This document shows positions 1 through 8,834 of a DNA stretch of 60,977 bases, piece after piece; position 1 is the stretch's first letter, and the number at the start of each line of letters is the position of its first letter. The notes beneath the pieces were generated by a model. The model made no database searches and was not told the DNA's origin. It saw only the letters and a list, made by a program, of their open reading frames with translations. Where the stretch lies: NCBI GenBank assembly GCA_016794025.1, contig JAEUKX010000057.1, positions 1 through 60,977 of the forward strand, written 5' to 3'. The DNA comes from Rhodospirillales bacterium (GTDB lineage Bacteria > Pseudomonadota > Alphaproteobacteria > CACIAM-22H2). The translations under genes were made by a program, and so were the position numbers.

Positions 1-423
1 TTCCACGATTCGATCCGCCAGAATGTCACGTTGGGAGATCCATCGATCGGCAGCGACGAGGTGCGTCTGGCCCTTGAGCGCGCGGGCGCATGGTCGTTCG
101 TGTCGTCGATCCCGGACGGCATCGATGCGCCGGTGGGCGAGCGTGGCGGGCGCCTGTCCGGCGGCCAGCGCCAGCGCATCGCCATTGCGCGCGCGCTTGT
201 GCGGCAGCCGCGTCTCCTGATCCTCGACGAGCCGACTGCGGCTCTCGACGAGGCGACGGAGCGTGAACTCTGCAGAACTCTCGCTGCGTTGGCGCGCCAC
301 ACCACCGTCCTGGCGATCTCCCATCGCCCCGCGCTGGCCGAAGTAGCCGACCGTGTCGTTCGGCTTGAGGCTGGTCGGATTGCCGAAGAACCCGTCCCGA
401 CGCGCGCTGCGGGCGCACGATAG
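1..423 (+). CDS. ABC exporter ATP-binding domain, 5' end outside the window
   Basis: This is the C-terminal 140 codons of an ABC transporter nucleotide-binding domain; the reading frame is open at base 1. It starts just before the helical subdomain and has the signature motif LSGGQRQR, a Walker B segment [12 protein letters not shown], a D-loop, and the H-loop histidine in AISHRP. The Walker A motif and any membrane domain lie upstream and are not visible. The sequence style fits exporters of the MsbA/PglK type, where membrane and ATPase domains are fused, and the position at the head of a glycan cluster suggests a lipid-linked glycan flippase. That role is inference; another exporter is possible. 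It ends 13 bases before the next gene. Confidence 0.85.
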   Translation, partial: FHDSIRQNVTLGDPSIGSDEVRLALERAGAWSFVSSIPDGIDAPVGERGGRLSGGQRQRIAIARALVRQPRLLILDEPTAALDEATERELCRTLAALARHTTVLAISHRPALAEVADRVVRLEAGRIAEEPVPTRAAGAR

Positions 424-436
424 CATTGGAGCGCAC

Positions 437-1318
437 GTGAAAATCGACCTGGCAAATCTTTCGGAATTTCCATGCGACGTCTGCGGGTCCAACCGCGCGG
501 TCGAAATCGAATGCGCTCGCGAGTACACGCAGGGCTGGCCGCTGCACGTGTGCTCGGACTGCGGCTTCGTCTATGTCCGCCATCGGCGCGCCGCCCAGGC
601 GATCGCCGATTCGTGGAGCGAGGAGCTTTACGGCACGCACTATACGGCGCGCATTCCCGCCGTCGTCGCGCGACAGACATACGTGGCCGAGTTCGCGCAT
701 GGCGCACTCGATCTGAGTGGAAAGCGCGTATGCGATATCGGCGCCGGGGAGGGAACGTTTCTCGACATGTTGCGCGACGCCCGCTTCGGTGCGATCGGGT
801 TTGGCGTGGAGCCATCGGCGGCCAACGGCAAGCTGATGGCATCCATGGGAATCCCGCACTTCGTGGGCACGATCGAGGCGTATCGTGCATCACCGGAGGC
901 AAGACCCGAAAGCTTCGACATCGCCACGGTGCTGTGGACACTGGAGAACTGCCAGTCGTGCCGTTACATGCTTGATGCCGCAAACGACCTGCTCGTGCCG
1001 GGCGGACACATTGTCGTGGCGACGGGAAGCCGCATTCTTGTCCCGTTCAAGAAGCCGCTGCAGTACTACCTTGGCCCCGGCGATCAGGACACCCACTGTT
1101 TCCGGTTCAGCCGGAACAGCCTCTCTTCGGTTCTCGCGAATTCCGGTTTCGAGACCGTAAAGGTCAACAGGGACATCGACAGCGATATCCTCTGTGTCGT
1201 CGCCCGCAAGGCGCCGAAGGGCACGCTGGTCGCGCGCACGAGGGACGATGCGCAGGCCGTACTCGACTTCTTCGCGCGCTGGCATGCCGAAACGAAGGCG
1301 CATTACGCCGGTCTCTGA
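437..1318 (+). CDS. SAM-dependent methyltransferase with N-terminal zinc-ribbon-like motif
   Basis: A 293-residue class I methyltransferase. Two CxxC pairs (C13/C16 and C39/C42) at the N-terminus look like a small zinc-binding ribbon, followed by a SAM-binding glycine motif (DIGAGEG near residue 98) and a region typical of the Methyltransf_23/C-methyltransferase group. Such zinc-ribbon methyltransferases often act on nucleotide sugars or natural products, so a sugar methylation is likely, but the acceptor is unknown. I chose GTG at 437 because GGAG lies 5 bases upstream at 428-431; a frame open further upstream would overlap the ABC gene. Its stop overlaps the next start (TGATG). Confidence 0.8.
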   Translation: MKIDLANLSEFPCDVCGSNRAVEIECAREYTQGWPLHVCSDCGFVYVRHRRAAQAIADSWSEELYGTHYTARIPAVVARQTYVAEFAHGALDLSGKRVCDIGAGEGTFLDMLRDARFGAIGFGVEPSAANGKLMASMGIPHFVGTIEAYRASPEARPESFDIATVLWTLENCQSCRYMLDAANDLLVPGGHIVVATGSRILVPFKKPLQYYLGPGDQDTHCFRFSRNSLSSVLANSGFETVKVNRDIDSDILCVVARKAPKGTLVARTRDDAQAVLDFFARWHAETKAHYAGL

Positions 1319-2217
1319 TGCCCGACCGCATGGACCGCATCCACGTCTTCCTCAACGCCGCGCGCGGCCTTTCGGTGCTCGAAGCGCTGGTCGCCGACGG
1401 GCATGGTGTCGACGCCGTCCACGTTCCGCCGGCTGCCGCGCAGAAGCCGGAGATTTCAGGGGTGGTTTCGCGTCTGGGATTGAAGCTTTCCGCGATCACT
1501 GATGCCAACTCGCCGGATTTTGTCCAACGGCTGAGAGCGGCACGCGCGAGGCTTGGAGTCGTCGCCGGCTTTTCGACGATCCTGGGGCCGACGGTCCACT
1601 CCGCTCCCGACCTCGGCATGATCAATTGCCACGCCGGCCGGCTGCCGCAGTACCGCGGTGGATCGCCGCTCAACTGGCAGATCATGAACGGGGAGCCGCA
1701 GGCCGGAATCAGCGTCCTCAAGGTCGACGACGGGATCGATTCGGGCGACGTGCTTGCCGAGGCGCTTGTCCCGATTGGCGAGTCCGACGACATCGCGACG
1801 ATGCACGAAAAGGCGAATGCCGCATTTCCGAGGCTGGTCGTCGAAACGGTCCGCAGGTTTGCCGCCGGCAATTTCACCGGGCGCCGTCAGGATCCGGCCA
1901 CTGCTGTCTACTGGCACCAGCGCAACGATGCGGACGGCCGCATAGACTGGCGATGCCCCGCGCGCCGCGTACACGACATGGTTCGTGCGCTGACATTTCC
2001 ATATCCGGGCGCATTCACCATGCTCGGATCGCGGAAGCTTCGCATCCTGCGAACCTCGCTCGAAGCGCCCGACGTTCGCGGTGTCCCGGGCCGCATCGTG
2101 CACGTATCCGGCAGCGGCCCCCTTGTCGTGTGCGCGGATCGTGCAATCCGCATCGTCGAATGGCGGTTCGAGGACGGTGGTCCGGCCCGCCTCGCGACGG
2201 GCGAGCGTTTCGAATGA
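1318..2217 (+). CDS. Formyltransferase, probable sugar N-formyltransferase
   Basis: A 299-residue member of the formyltransferase superfamily (Fmt, ArnA N-domain). The catalytic triad is visible as N103 and H105 in INCHAG and D141 in GIDSGD, with the same spacing as in methionyl-tRNA formyltransferase. The usual loop HAGRLPQYRG follows. These enzymes move a formyl group from 10-formyltetrahydrofolate to an amine. In a cluster full of sugar aminotransferases the target is probably an amino sugar nucleotide rather than tRNA; this is inferred from context. A C-terminal domain of about 90 residues resembles the OB-like domain of the family. It overlaps both neighbours by a few bases, so it is almost certainly co-transcribed with them. 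Confidence 0.85.
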   Translation: MPDRMDRIHVFLNAARGLSVLEALVADGHGVDAVHVPPAAAQKPEISGVVSRLGLKLSAITDANSPDFVQRLRAARARLGVVAGFSTILGPTVHSAPDLGMINCHAGRLPQYRGGSPLNWQIMNGEPQAGISVLKVDDGIDSGDVLAEALVPIGESDDIATMHEKANAAFPRLVVETVRRFAAGNFTGRRQDPATAVYWHQRNDADGRIDWRCPARRVHDMVRALTFPYPGAFTMLGSRKLRILRTSLEAPDVRGVPGRIVHVSGSGPLVVCADRAIRIVEWRFEDGGPARLATGERFE

Positions 2218-3218
2218 CCCGGCCGATCCGTGCGGGCGTCATCGGGCTCGGGGTCGGCGAGCAGCACGTCAAGACCTACGCGCGGCTGCCCGGCGTCGAG
2301 GTGGTCGCGGTTTGCGACGTCGATCCGGCGAAACTTGCCGACGTCGCGGGGCGCTACGAGATCGAGCGCCGCGAGACGGATTGGCGGCGTGTAACCGAAG
2401 CAGCCGATATCGATGTCGTCTCCATTTGCTCGTACGACGATGGCCATGCCGAGCAGGCGATTTCCGCCTTCCGCAACGGCAAGCACGCGATGGTCGAGAA
2501 GCCGATCTGCCTGACGCGAGCCGAAAGCGAGGCGCTGCTGCGCGCCCAGCAGGACAGTGGCAAGCGCGTATCCTCGAACCTGATCCTGCGGCGCGAACCG
2601 CGATTCGCCGAGTTGCGCGAGCGCATTCGTGCCGGCGAACTTGGAGAAGTCTTCCATATCGAGGGTGACTATCTGCACGACATCCTCTGGAAGATCACGC
2701 GCGGATGGCGCGGCCGGATGCCGTTCTACAGCGTGGTCTTTGGCGGCGGGATCCACCTCATCGACCTGATGCGCTGGCTTCTTGGCGACGAGATCCGGGA
2801 GGTCGCGGCATTCGGAAACCGGATCTCCGCGGCGGGCAGCCCCTACCGCTATGACGACTGCATCGTGGCAATTCTCAAGTTCATGCGGGGGACGACCGGA
2901 AAGACCCTCAGCGCCTACGGCCCCCAGCGCACGAAATTCCATGCGCTCAATGTCTACGGAACGAAGGGGAGCTTCGTGAACGACCGGCCGAATGGAAAGT
3001 GGTTCGTCGGCGACCGGGACGAAGACGAAACCCGAATCGAGACACCCTATCCCGGTGCGCGCAAAGGCGACCTGATTCCCGAGTTCGTCGAGGCGATCCG
3101 CGCCGACCGCGAGCCCGAAGTTGGCGCCCGGGACGTCTTCCGGACGATGGATGTCTGTCTCGCCATCGAGAATGCTCTCCAGACAAATCGCAACGTGACG
3201 GTGGAATACCTCATATGA
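2214..3218 (+). CDS. Gfo/Idh/MocA-family oxidoreductase (first copy)
   Basis: A 334-residue NAD(P)-dependent oxidoreductase. The N-terminal Rossmann fold begins with GVIGLGVG near residue 8. The family EKP motif is at residues 95-97, and the catalytic His/Asp pair appears as H181 and D184 in GGGIHLIDL. In amino-sugar pathways such as WlbA/WbpB, this family oxidises a ring hydroxyl to a ketone that a DegT aminotransferase then converts to an amine, and the next gene is exactly such an aminotransferase. The substrate cannot be told from sequence. The ATG overlaps the previous stop (ATGA). A second, diverged copy lies at 20407. Confidence 0.88.
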   Translation: MTRPIRAGVIGLGVGEQHVKTYARLPGVEVVAVCDVDPAKLADVAGRYEIERRETDWRRVTEAADIDVVSICSYDDGHAEQAISAFRNGKHAMVEKPICLTRAESEALLRAQQDSGKRVSSNLILRREPRFAELRERIRAGELGEVFHIEGDYLHDILWKITRGWRGRMPFYSVVFGGGIHLIDLMRWLLGDEIREVAAFGNRISAAGSPYRYDDCIVAILKFMRGTTGKTLSAYGPQRTKFHALNVYGTKGSFVNDRPNGKWFVGDRDEDETRIETPYPGARKGDLIPEFVEAIRADREPEVGARDVFRTMDVCLAIENALQTNRNVTVEYLI

Positions 3219-4378
3219 ATGCCGAGAAGCCCCTGGCGCCAATTCCGTTCGGGAAGCCCATGCTCGACTCGTCCGAGATCGAGGCGGCGGCACGGGTCCT
3301 TTCCGGCACAACGCTGGTCCACGGGCCGGCGACGCACGAGTTCGAAGAGCAGTTCGCACGCCGAGTGGGTGCGGCCGAGGCGATTTCCGTCTCGTCGTGC
3401 ACGGCCGGTCTCCATCTTTCGCTGTTCGTGCACGGCGTGGGTCCCGGAGATCGGGTCGCCGTACCGGCGATGACGCACGTTGCCACCGCGCACGTTGTCG
3501 AACTATGCGGCGCCACGCCGGTGTTCATCGATGTCGAGCGGGACACGGGCAATATGGATGCCGCGGCGCTAGACGCTGTCTCCGCCGGTCTCAGGGCTGT
3601 CGAGGTCGTGCATTATCTCGGCCTGCCGTGCGACATGGACCGGATTTCGGCCATCGCGGCGAAGACGGGTGCCTTCGTCGTCGAGGATTGTGCTCTGTCG
3701 CTCGGAGCCACCTATGGCGGCCGGCACACCGGCAATTTCGGCGTAACCGGAAACTTCTCCTTCTATCCGGTCAAGCACATGACGACGATCGAGGGCGGCA
3801 TGGTGACCGCCAACGATCCGGCGGTCGCCGCGAAGATCCGACAGACGAAGGCGTTCGGTTATGACCGCACGATCGCGCAACGCACGCGGCCGGGCATCTA
3901 CGACGTTGTCGCGCTCGGCTTCAATTACCGCATGAACGAGGTCGAGGCCGCCGTCGGCCTGGCGCAGCTCGGCAAGCTCGACAACTTTGCCGCAAAGCGC
4001 GCCGCGAATTACGCGGCACTCAAGAAGGCGCTCTCCGATGTCGACGAAGTGACGGTGTTCGAGTCCGAGAAAGGCAAGGCGCGGTCGTCGCACTACTGCC
4101 TCAATGCGATCCTTCCGGCCGACGGACACATCGATCGCGATGCGCTCGTCAAGCATCTGAACGCCGCAGGAATCGGGACCAGCGTCCACTATCCCGCGGC
4201 GGTACCGCTGTTCACCTATTACCGGGAAAAGTACGGCTACCGGCCCGGCCAGTTTCCGGTTGCCGAGTGGCTCGCCGATCAGACGATATCCCTTCCGGTC
4301 GGCCCGCACCTCGCCGAAGGCGATGCGCTCCGCATCGCAGCTGCAGTCAAGAGCGGCGTACGCGCCGCGAAGAGATAG
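3215..4378 (+). CDS. DegT/DnrJ/EryC1 PLP-dependent sugar aminotransferase (first copy)
   Basis: A 387-residue PLP-dependent aminotransferase of the DegT family. The Schiff-base lysine is K187 in FYPVKHMTT, followed by a glycine-rich EGG, and the ring-nitrogen aspartate is D158 in VVEDCAL. It probably transaminates a keto-sugar, using glutamate as donor. Its ATGA overlap with the Gfo/Idh gene supports a two-step oxidation and amination of one sugar position. The exact sugar and carbon are unknown. The start at 3215 is set by that overlap; the family N-terminal motif (PFGKPML) follows within 15 residues. Confidence 0.9.
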   Translation: MNAEKPLAPIPFGKPMLDSSEIEAAARVLSGTTLVHGPATHEFEEQFARRVGAAEAISVSSCTAGLHLSLFVHGVGPGDRVAVPAMTHVATAHVVELCGATPVFIDVERDTGNMDAAALDAVSAGLRAVEVVHYLGLPCDMDRISAIAAKTGAFVVEDCALSLGATYGGRHTGNFGVTGNFSFYPVKHMTTIEGGMVTANDPAVAAKIRQTKAFGYDRTIAQRTRPGIYDVVALGFNYRMNEVEAAVGLAQLGKLDNFAAKRAANYAALKKALSDVDEVTVFESEKGKARSSHYCLNAILPADGHIDRDALVKHLNAAGIGTSVHYPAAVPLFTYYREKYGYRPGQFPVAEWLADQTISLPVGPHLAEGDALRIAAAVKSGVRAAKR

Positions 4379-4398
4379 TTCCGAAAGAGGCAACGCAG

Positions 4399-5475
4399 AT
4401 GACTGTCATTCCGATCGAAACGATCCGCGCCAAGCTCGCCGGCCAGCGCGTCATGCTCGTGGGCGGGGCCGGATTCATCGGCCATAATCTTTCGCTCCAG
4501 CTTCGCGCGCTCGGCGTAGAGACGATGGTTGTCGACAATCTAGTGGTCAACAACCTGATCGACAACGAGTACACCGCTTCGAGGCAGCCGGTCTTTCGCA
4601 CCCTCTACCTGAGCTTCCTCCTCGATCGCTTCGCGATGATGCGGGATGCGGGCGTGCAACTGCGTAATGTCGATGCCCGCAACAGCATCGACCTGACGAA
4701 TGCGGCCGTCGATTTCCAGCCGACCAAGGTCGTGCATCTGGCGGCCATTTCGAGCGCCGTCGAGGCACGCAAGGATCCTGGCCTTGCCTTCGATCTTCAG
4801 CTTACGACGCTTCGCAATGTTCTCGAGGTTTCCCGTCTCCGCCGGGATGTGGTGAACGAAGTGATGTTCCTGTCGTCGAGCACTGTCTACGGCGACTTCG
4901 AGACGGATACGGTCGATGAAACGGTTCGCCCAAAACCGCGCGGAATCTACGCCAACGCCAAATACATGGGCGAACGGCTTGTGCGAACCTATGCCGACCA
5001 GTACGGCATCGGCATCACGATCGTGCGTCCCAGCGCACTCTACGGCGAGCGTTGCATCAGCGGCCGCGTCAGCCAGAAGTTCATCGAGAACGCGCTGACC
5101 GGGAAGCCGTTGTTGCTTGAAGGCGGCGGTGACGGTCGTCTGGATTTCACATACATCGAGGACCTCGTCGAGGGTATGTCGCGAGCACTTGCAATGCATG
5201 AGGGTCCGGGCAAGACGAACACGTACAATCTCACCTTTGGCAATGCGCGTACGATTGCGGAACTTGCGAACATCATCCGGGAAGTCGTGCCCGATGCGAA
5301 GCTCGAGGAGCGTCCCCGCGCAGCTGACAAGCCGATCCGCGGTACGCTTTCGACGAAGCGGGCGGAAGACGTGCTGGGCTTCAAGGCAAAGTGGTCGCTT
5401 GAGACCGGCTACCGCAAATACGTCCAATGGTATGTTGATCAATGGCGCCGGGCCCAGCGCAACTCCCGCGACTAA
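4399..5475 (+). CDS. NAD-dependent epimerase/dehydratase, nucleotide-sugar type
   Basis: A 358-residue extended short-chain dehydrogenase. The NAD-binding motif GGAGFIG is at residues 22-28, the catalytic serine/threonine region is SSSTVYG near 159-165, and the YxxxK pair is Y184 and K188. Such enzymes epimerise, dehydrate or reduce nucleotide sugars. No feature fixes the substrate. An A/G-rich ribosome-binding stretch (GAAAGAGG at 4383-4390) precedes the ATG at 4399. It lies between the first DegT and first SpsF genes, so it probably works on the same sugar as they do. Confidence 0.88.
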   Translation: MTVIPIETIRAKLAGQRVMLVGGAGFIGHNLSLQLRALGVETMVVDNLVVNNLIDNEYTASRQPVFRTLYLSFLLDRFAMMRDAGVQLRNVDARNSIDLTNAAVDFQPTKVVHLAAISSAVEARKDPGLAFDLQLTTLRNVLEVSRLRRDVVNEVMFLSSSTVYGDFETDTVDETVRPKPRGIYANAKYMGERLVRTYADQYGIGITIVRPSALYGERCISGRVSQKFIENALTGKPLLLEGGGDGRLDFTYIEDLVEGMSRALAMHEGPGKTNTYNLTFGNARTIAELANIIREVVPDAKLEERPRAADKPIRGTLSTKRAEDVLGFKAKWSLETGYRKYVQWYVDQWRRAQRNSRD

Positions 5476-6166
5476 TCAAGCGACATTGATTCCCGTCCTC
5501 ATCTTTTCGCGGATGTCGTCGACCCGTCTGCCCGGCAAGGCTCTGCGGCCGATCTCAGGCAAGCCGGTTCTTGCCCGCGTCATCGAACGCTGCGCGCAGG
5601 CCCGTCTCGCCGGGCCCGTCGTTGTTGCGACATCCGAAGGAACCGAGGACGCACCGCTCGTCGAGCTGGCCAGATCCGTTGACGCACTCGCGTTCGCGGG
5701 CAGCCTGGACGATGTTGCTGCAAGGGCCGTGGCCTGCGCCCGATGGCTCGGGTCAGCGGACTTCGTGCGCATAAGCGGCGATTCGCCGTTCATCGATCCG
5801 GACCTGATTGACCAGGCGATCGAAATCCATCTCAGAAGGAAGCCCGACATCACGACAAACACGCGCCCGCGTACCTGCCCGCCAGGTCTGAGTGTCGAGG
5901 TTGTCCGTACCGAGGCGCTTGGCCGCGCCGTCGAGGGAGATGCGACGACCGAGGAACGCGAGCACGTCACAGCCTGGTTCTACCGGCCTGGACAGGACGT
6001 CCGGGTTGAAAGCTTTTCGCCGAAGAAGCCTTATGCCGTGGGTGCACATCTGACCGTCGACACCGAGCGCGACCTTGCGCGTGCCGAGCGTATCGCCGCG
6101 GGCTTGCCGCCGCCCTTGGCGCTCGCTTCATCCCATCTCGCCGCGGAACTCTCGCTCGAAGCATGA
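5432..6166 (+). CDS. SpsF-type cytidylyltransferase family protein (first copy)
   Basis: A protein of the SpsF/acylneuraminate-cytidylyltransferase-like nucleotidyltransferase fold. The typical N-terminal nucleotide motif appears as SRMSSTRLPGKAL, followed by a GDSPFIDPDLID segment that carries the metal-binding aspartates. It likely transfers CMP, or possibly another nucleotide, to an acidic or amino sugar. The start is uncertain: ATG at 5432 overlaps the previous gene by 44 bases and gives 244 residues, while TTG at 5486 gives 226 residues and places the conserved motif close to the N-terminus. Neither has a strong ribosome-binding site. A second copy is at 19664. Confidence 0.8.
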   Translation: MLINGAGPSATPATNQATLIPVLIFSRMSSTRLPGKALRPISGKPVLARVIERCAQARLAGPVVVATSEGTEDAPLVELARSVDALAFAGSLDDVAARAVACARWLGSADFVRISGDSPFIDPDLIDQAIEIHLRRKPDITTNTRPRTCPPGLSVEVVRTEALGRAVEGDATTEEREHVTAWFYRPGQDVRVESFSPKKPYAVGAHLTVDTERDLARAERIAAGLPPPLALASSHLAAELSLEA

Positions 6167-7656
6167 CGGCCTTCCGGATTCCCAGCCCGCCGCGCAGCGT
6201 GGCGCTCTGTCACTCGCCCCAGTGGCGATTCCTGATGCTCGAGGTTCTGCGACGCTTCAAGCAGCGGTACGGGTGCGCGATTCACGTGTATGTGCTTGCC
6301 GAAGCGGGCGTCGAGTTCTACGCGAAGCACGCGGAACCCGGCCTCGTCGATAGCGTCACGATCCGCAAACTCATCTCGGATGGCGCCCAGACACCCTTCG
6401 AAGGCGATCACGAAGCGCTTGCGGATACGGCGCGCGCGATCGAGCATCGGTACGGAACGACATACAACGAGATCATGATGACCGATCGCCACATCGGTCG
6501 TGGATTTTCGCTGCTGGCTCCTGGCTTTCCACGCTCGCGCCAATCCGAGTCAACGACGTACGAGAGCATTCTCTCGAATTTCAATGCGGACTTTTCCTTC
6601 TGGGAAAAGGAGTTTGACGACAAGAAGATCGATTTGATGATCTTTCCGCAAAAGATTCCGGCCGTCGTGGCGCGTCAGCGCAATGTCCCGACCCGCAATT
6701 TCACACGGACTCGGATCGGCGAGCTGTTCCACTGGTCGCACAACGGCGAGTTCATCGAGTTGCCGGCGCTCGCGGCGCGGACGGCCGCCACCGAAGACCC
6801 CGGAGCTCCGGTGGAGCTTCGGGTCTATGGCCAATACGAGATCAACAAGCGCAACACGGTGGCCGGATTCAGCTACGGGCGCGCGATCCGCAATGCCTGT
6901 CAATGGACCGTCCAGTATCTCCTGCAACGCCTTTCAGGGCGGACCAGTGGCTACACCTGGGCAGATACCGCCCGATATCACCTGCAGATTCCCTCGCAAT
7001 GGCGGGAGATGCGTGCGCTCAATCTGGCGACGGCGAGCGACCTTGCGAAGGCGCCTTACGTATTCTTCACGCTGCAGGAAGAGCCGGAGATGAGCCTGAG
7101 CTGGCAAAGTCCGGAATCCTGGCCGCAGATTGCCTATCTGTGGCAGTTCGCGCGCGATCTGCCGGCCGGTGTCCGGCTGGCCGTGAAAGAGCATGTCTAT
7201 GCGATCGGGCGCAGGCCGAAGGGTTTCTATCGCCATCTTGCCGATTTCAAGAACGTGCTGCTTGTGGATCCGCTGCTTCCGGGCCCCGAGGTCGTGCGTG
7301 GGGCAGCTGCAGTCGCAACGATAACAAGTACGGCCGGATTCGAGGCGGCGTGGATCGGGAAGCCGGTCATAAGTCTCAGCCGCCATAGCCTTTACAACTT
7401 TCTCGATCATGTCTGGCAACCGGACATCCACCCGCGCGGCCTGCGCGGCGTCTTCGACGAGATATTCGAGGGAAAGTTCGATCCGCGGAAGGCCGCGATC
7501 GACGGGGCGCGGTTTCACAAGGCCCTCGCGGAGATGTCGTTTGACATCGGCAGCTACGACATGTCGAAACCGGAGCAGTTCGAGCCGGGATGGATCGAGG
7601 CGGCCGTCAATGCGCTGGAGGAAAGCCTGATGGATAGTCAGGCGGCAGTGTCATGA
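6163..7656 (+). CDS. Capsule-polysaccharide-type (KpsS-like) GT-B glycosyltransferase
   Basis: A 497-residue soluble protein, ATGA-coupled to its neighbours. The C-terminal third has TITSTAGFEAAWIGKPVI, which matches the nucleotide-binding signature of capsule polysaccharide biosynthesis proteins (the KpsS/LipB group, with Kdo or CMP-sugar transferases). The N-terminal part has no motif that I recognise. Given the adjacent cytidylyltransferase, transfer of a CMP-activated acidic sugar is plausible, but donor and acceptor are inference. Distant relatives of this GT-B type are also encoded at 21420 and 28763. Confidence 0.65.
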   Translation: MTAFRIPSPPRSVALCHSPQWRFLMLEVLRRFKQRYGCAIHVYVLAEAGVEFYAKHAEPGLVDSVTIRKLISDGAQTPFEGDHEALADTARAIEHRYGTTYNEIMMTDRHIGRGFSLLAPGFPRSRQSESTTYESILSNFNADFSFWEKEFDDKKIDLMIFPQKIPAVVARQRNVPTRNFTRTRIGELFHWSHNGEFIELPALAARTAATEDPGAPVELRVYGQYEINKRNTVAGFSYGRAIRNACQWTVQYLLQRLSGRTSGYTWADTARYHLQIPSQWREMRALNLATASDLAKAPYVFFTLQEEPEMSLSWQSPESWPQIAYLWQFARDLPAGVRLAVKEHVYAIGRRPKGFYRHLADFKNVLLVDPLLPGPEVVRGAAAVATITSTAGFEAAWIGKPVISLSRHSLYNFLDHVWQPDIHPRGLRGVFDEIFEGKFDPRKAAIDGARFHKALAEMSFDIGSYDMSKPEQFEPGWIEAAVNALEESLMDSQAAVS

Positions 7657-8834
7657 CCACTCGTCGGCTCTTCGCAACCGGCATCGCGCGCGGTGGAACG
7701 TCGCTAGTCGGCCGCATGGTCGACGCACATCCAAGATGCGCCATTGCGATTGACGCGTATCTTCACATTTTCCGTGCGCTCAGGAACTCCATTGTGCTCG
7801 CGCAGGAGCCCGATTTCGACCCGACGCGACCGATGGAGGACTTTTACTTCGATGCCGCCCAGCGCCGTCGACTTGATATCCTCATGGACGGCAGCATAGA
7901 CGTCGCGTTTTCCGGCGCAGACCCGACGATGCTGCGCGATGCGATCCGACGCCGCGCCAGCGACGAATCCGGCGATCTCGCACCGTTTGTTGATGCGATC
8001 GACGGGAAAACGCCTCGCGAACTCATCGACAGCGCGTTCGCCCAGATCGAGCGGGCGCGACCTGCGGAAGGCCTTGCTGTCGTTGGCGTCAAGGATCTCT
8101 GGATCGCTGATCTATTCCCGGCGTTGGCGCACGGTTATCCGGACGCGCGATTCCTGCTGATAATCCGGGATCCTCGCGATGTCGTCGCCTCGGCCCTCGG
8201 CTTCCTGTCGATCGATCCTTCGCAGGTGGGTCACGTTCTTTCGATGCTGCGCCATTGGCGAAAGGTGGTCGCGCTTGCAATCCACTATTCGGCGCATTCG
8301 GATTTTGCAGGGCGGTTTGCCGCAGTCCGGTACGAGGACGTCGTGCGGCAGCCGGAAGTCGAGATGCACCGGATCTGTGCCTTGCTCGGCGTCGAGTGGG
8401 ATCCAGCGACGATTTCGGTGGCGGATTTCAAGGACTACAATTCTGGTGGTTCTTGGCGCGGCAACAGTACGTTTGAACCGGCACTGGATCGGATCAGTCG
8501 GTCTCCCGTCGGGCGCTGGCGCGGAAAAGTTGCGCCACCGGTCGTTGCACTTGTCGAACTGGTGTGCGGAGCAGAAATGCGCGCGTGCGGCTACGTGACG
8601 GAAGCGCCAACGGTGCATGAAGCCGATATCCTCGATTTTCTCCGGGTCGACGGTTCGCGAACGGTTTCCTGGCGGAGTGATACCGGAACGCCCGAGGCGA
8701 ACATCGCACTGGAACGTGCCCGCAAGGCCGCCATCGATGGGAGTGCCTCTGTCGACATTCCTTCGAATTTTCTCTTCCCGCAGGCCTACGAGCGGCTGCG
8801 ACATGGAATGCCACTCTTCGGAGTCGCCGCATGA
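7653..8834 (+). CDS. Sulfotransferase-family protein (first copy)
   Basis: A 393-residue sulfotransferase-fold protein. The 5'-phosphosulfate loop is seen at residues 9-20 (TGIARGGTSLVG) and the 3'-phosphate motif at 172-180 (RDPRDVVAS), as in PAPS-dependent sulfotransferases. The C-terminal 80 residues are an extension without a recognised motif. It probably sulfates a sugar hydroxyl or amine. PAPS could come from the cysD-cysNC genes at 40066-42763. The ATG overlaps the previous stop. Confidence 0.8.
   Translation: MTTRRLFATGIARGGTSLVGRMVDAHPRCAIAIDAYLHIFRALRNSIVLAQEPDFDPTRPMEDFYFDAAQRRRLDILMDGSIDVAFSGADPTMLRDAIRRRASDESGDLAPFVDAIDGKTPRELIDSAFAQIERARPAEGLAVVGVKDLWIADLFPALAHGYPDARFLLIIRDPRDVVASALGFLSIDPSQVGHVLSMLRHWRKVVALAIHYSAHSDFAGRFAAVRYEDVVRQPEVEMHRICALLGVEWDPATISVADFKDYNSGGSWRGNSTFEPALDRISRSPVGRWRGKVAPPVVALVELVCGAEMRACGYVTEAPTVHEADILDFLRVDGSRTVSWRSDTGTPEANIALERARKAAIDGSASVDIPSNFLFPQAYERLRHGMPLFGVAA

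Noticed and set aside
26..859. Long antisense open frame opposite the ABC and methyltransferase genes, and similar long antisense frames at 1908-3359, 26786-28168, 40979-43105 and 48016-49200.
   Set aside because: Their products have no recognisable motifs and lie exactly opposite well-supported genes. High GC removes stop codons from the other frames, so these are expected by chance.
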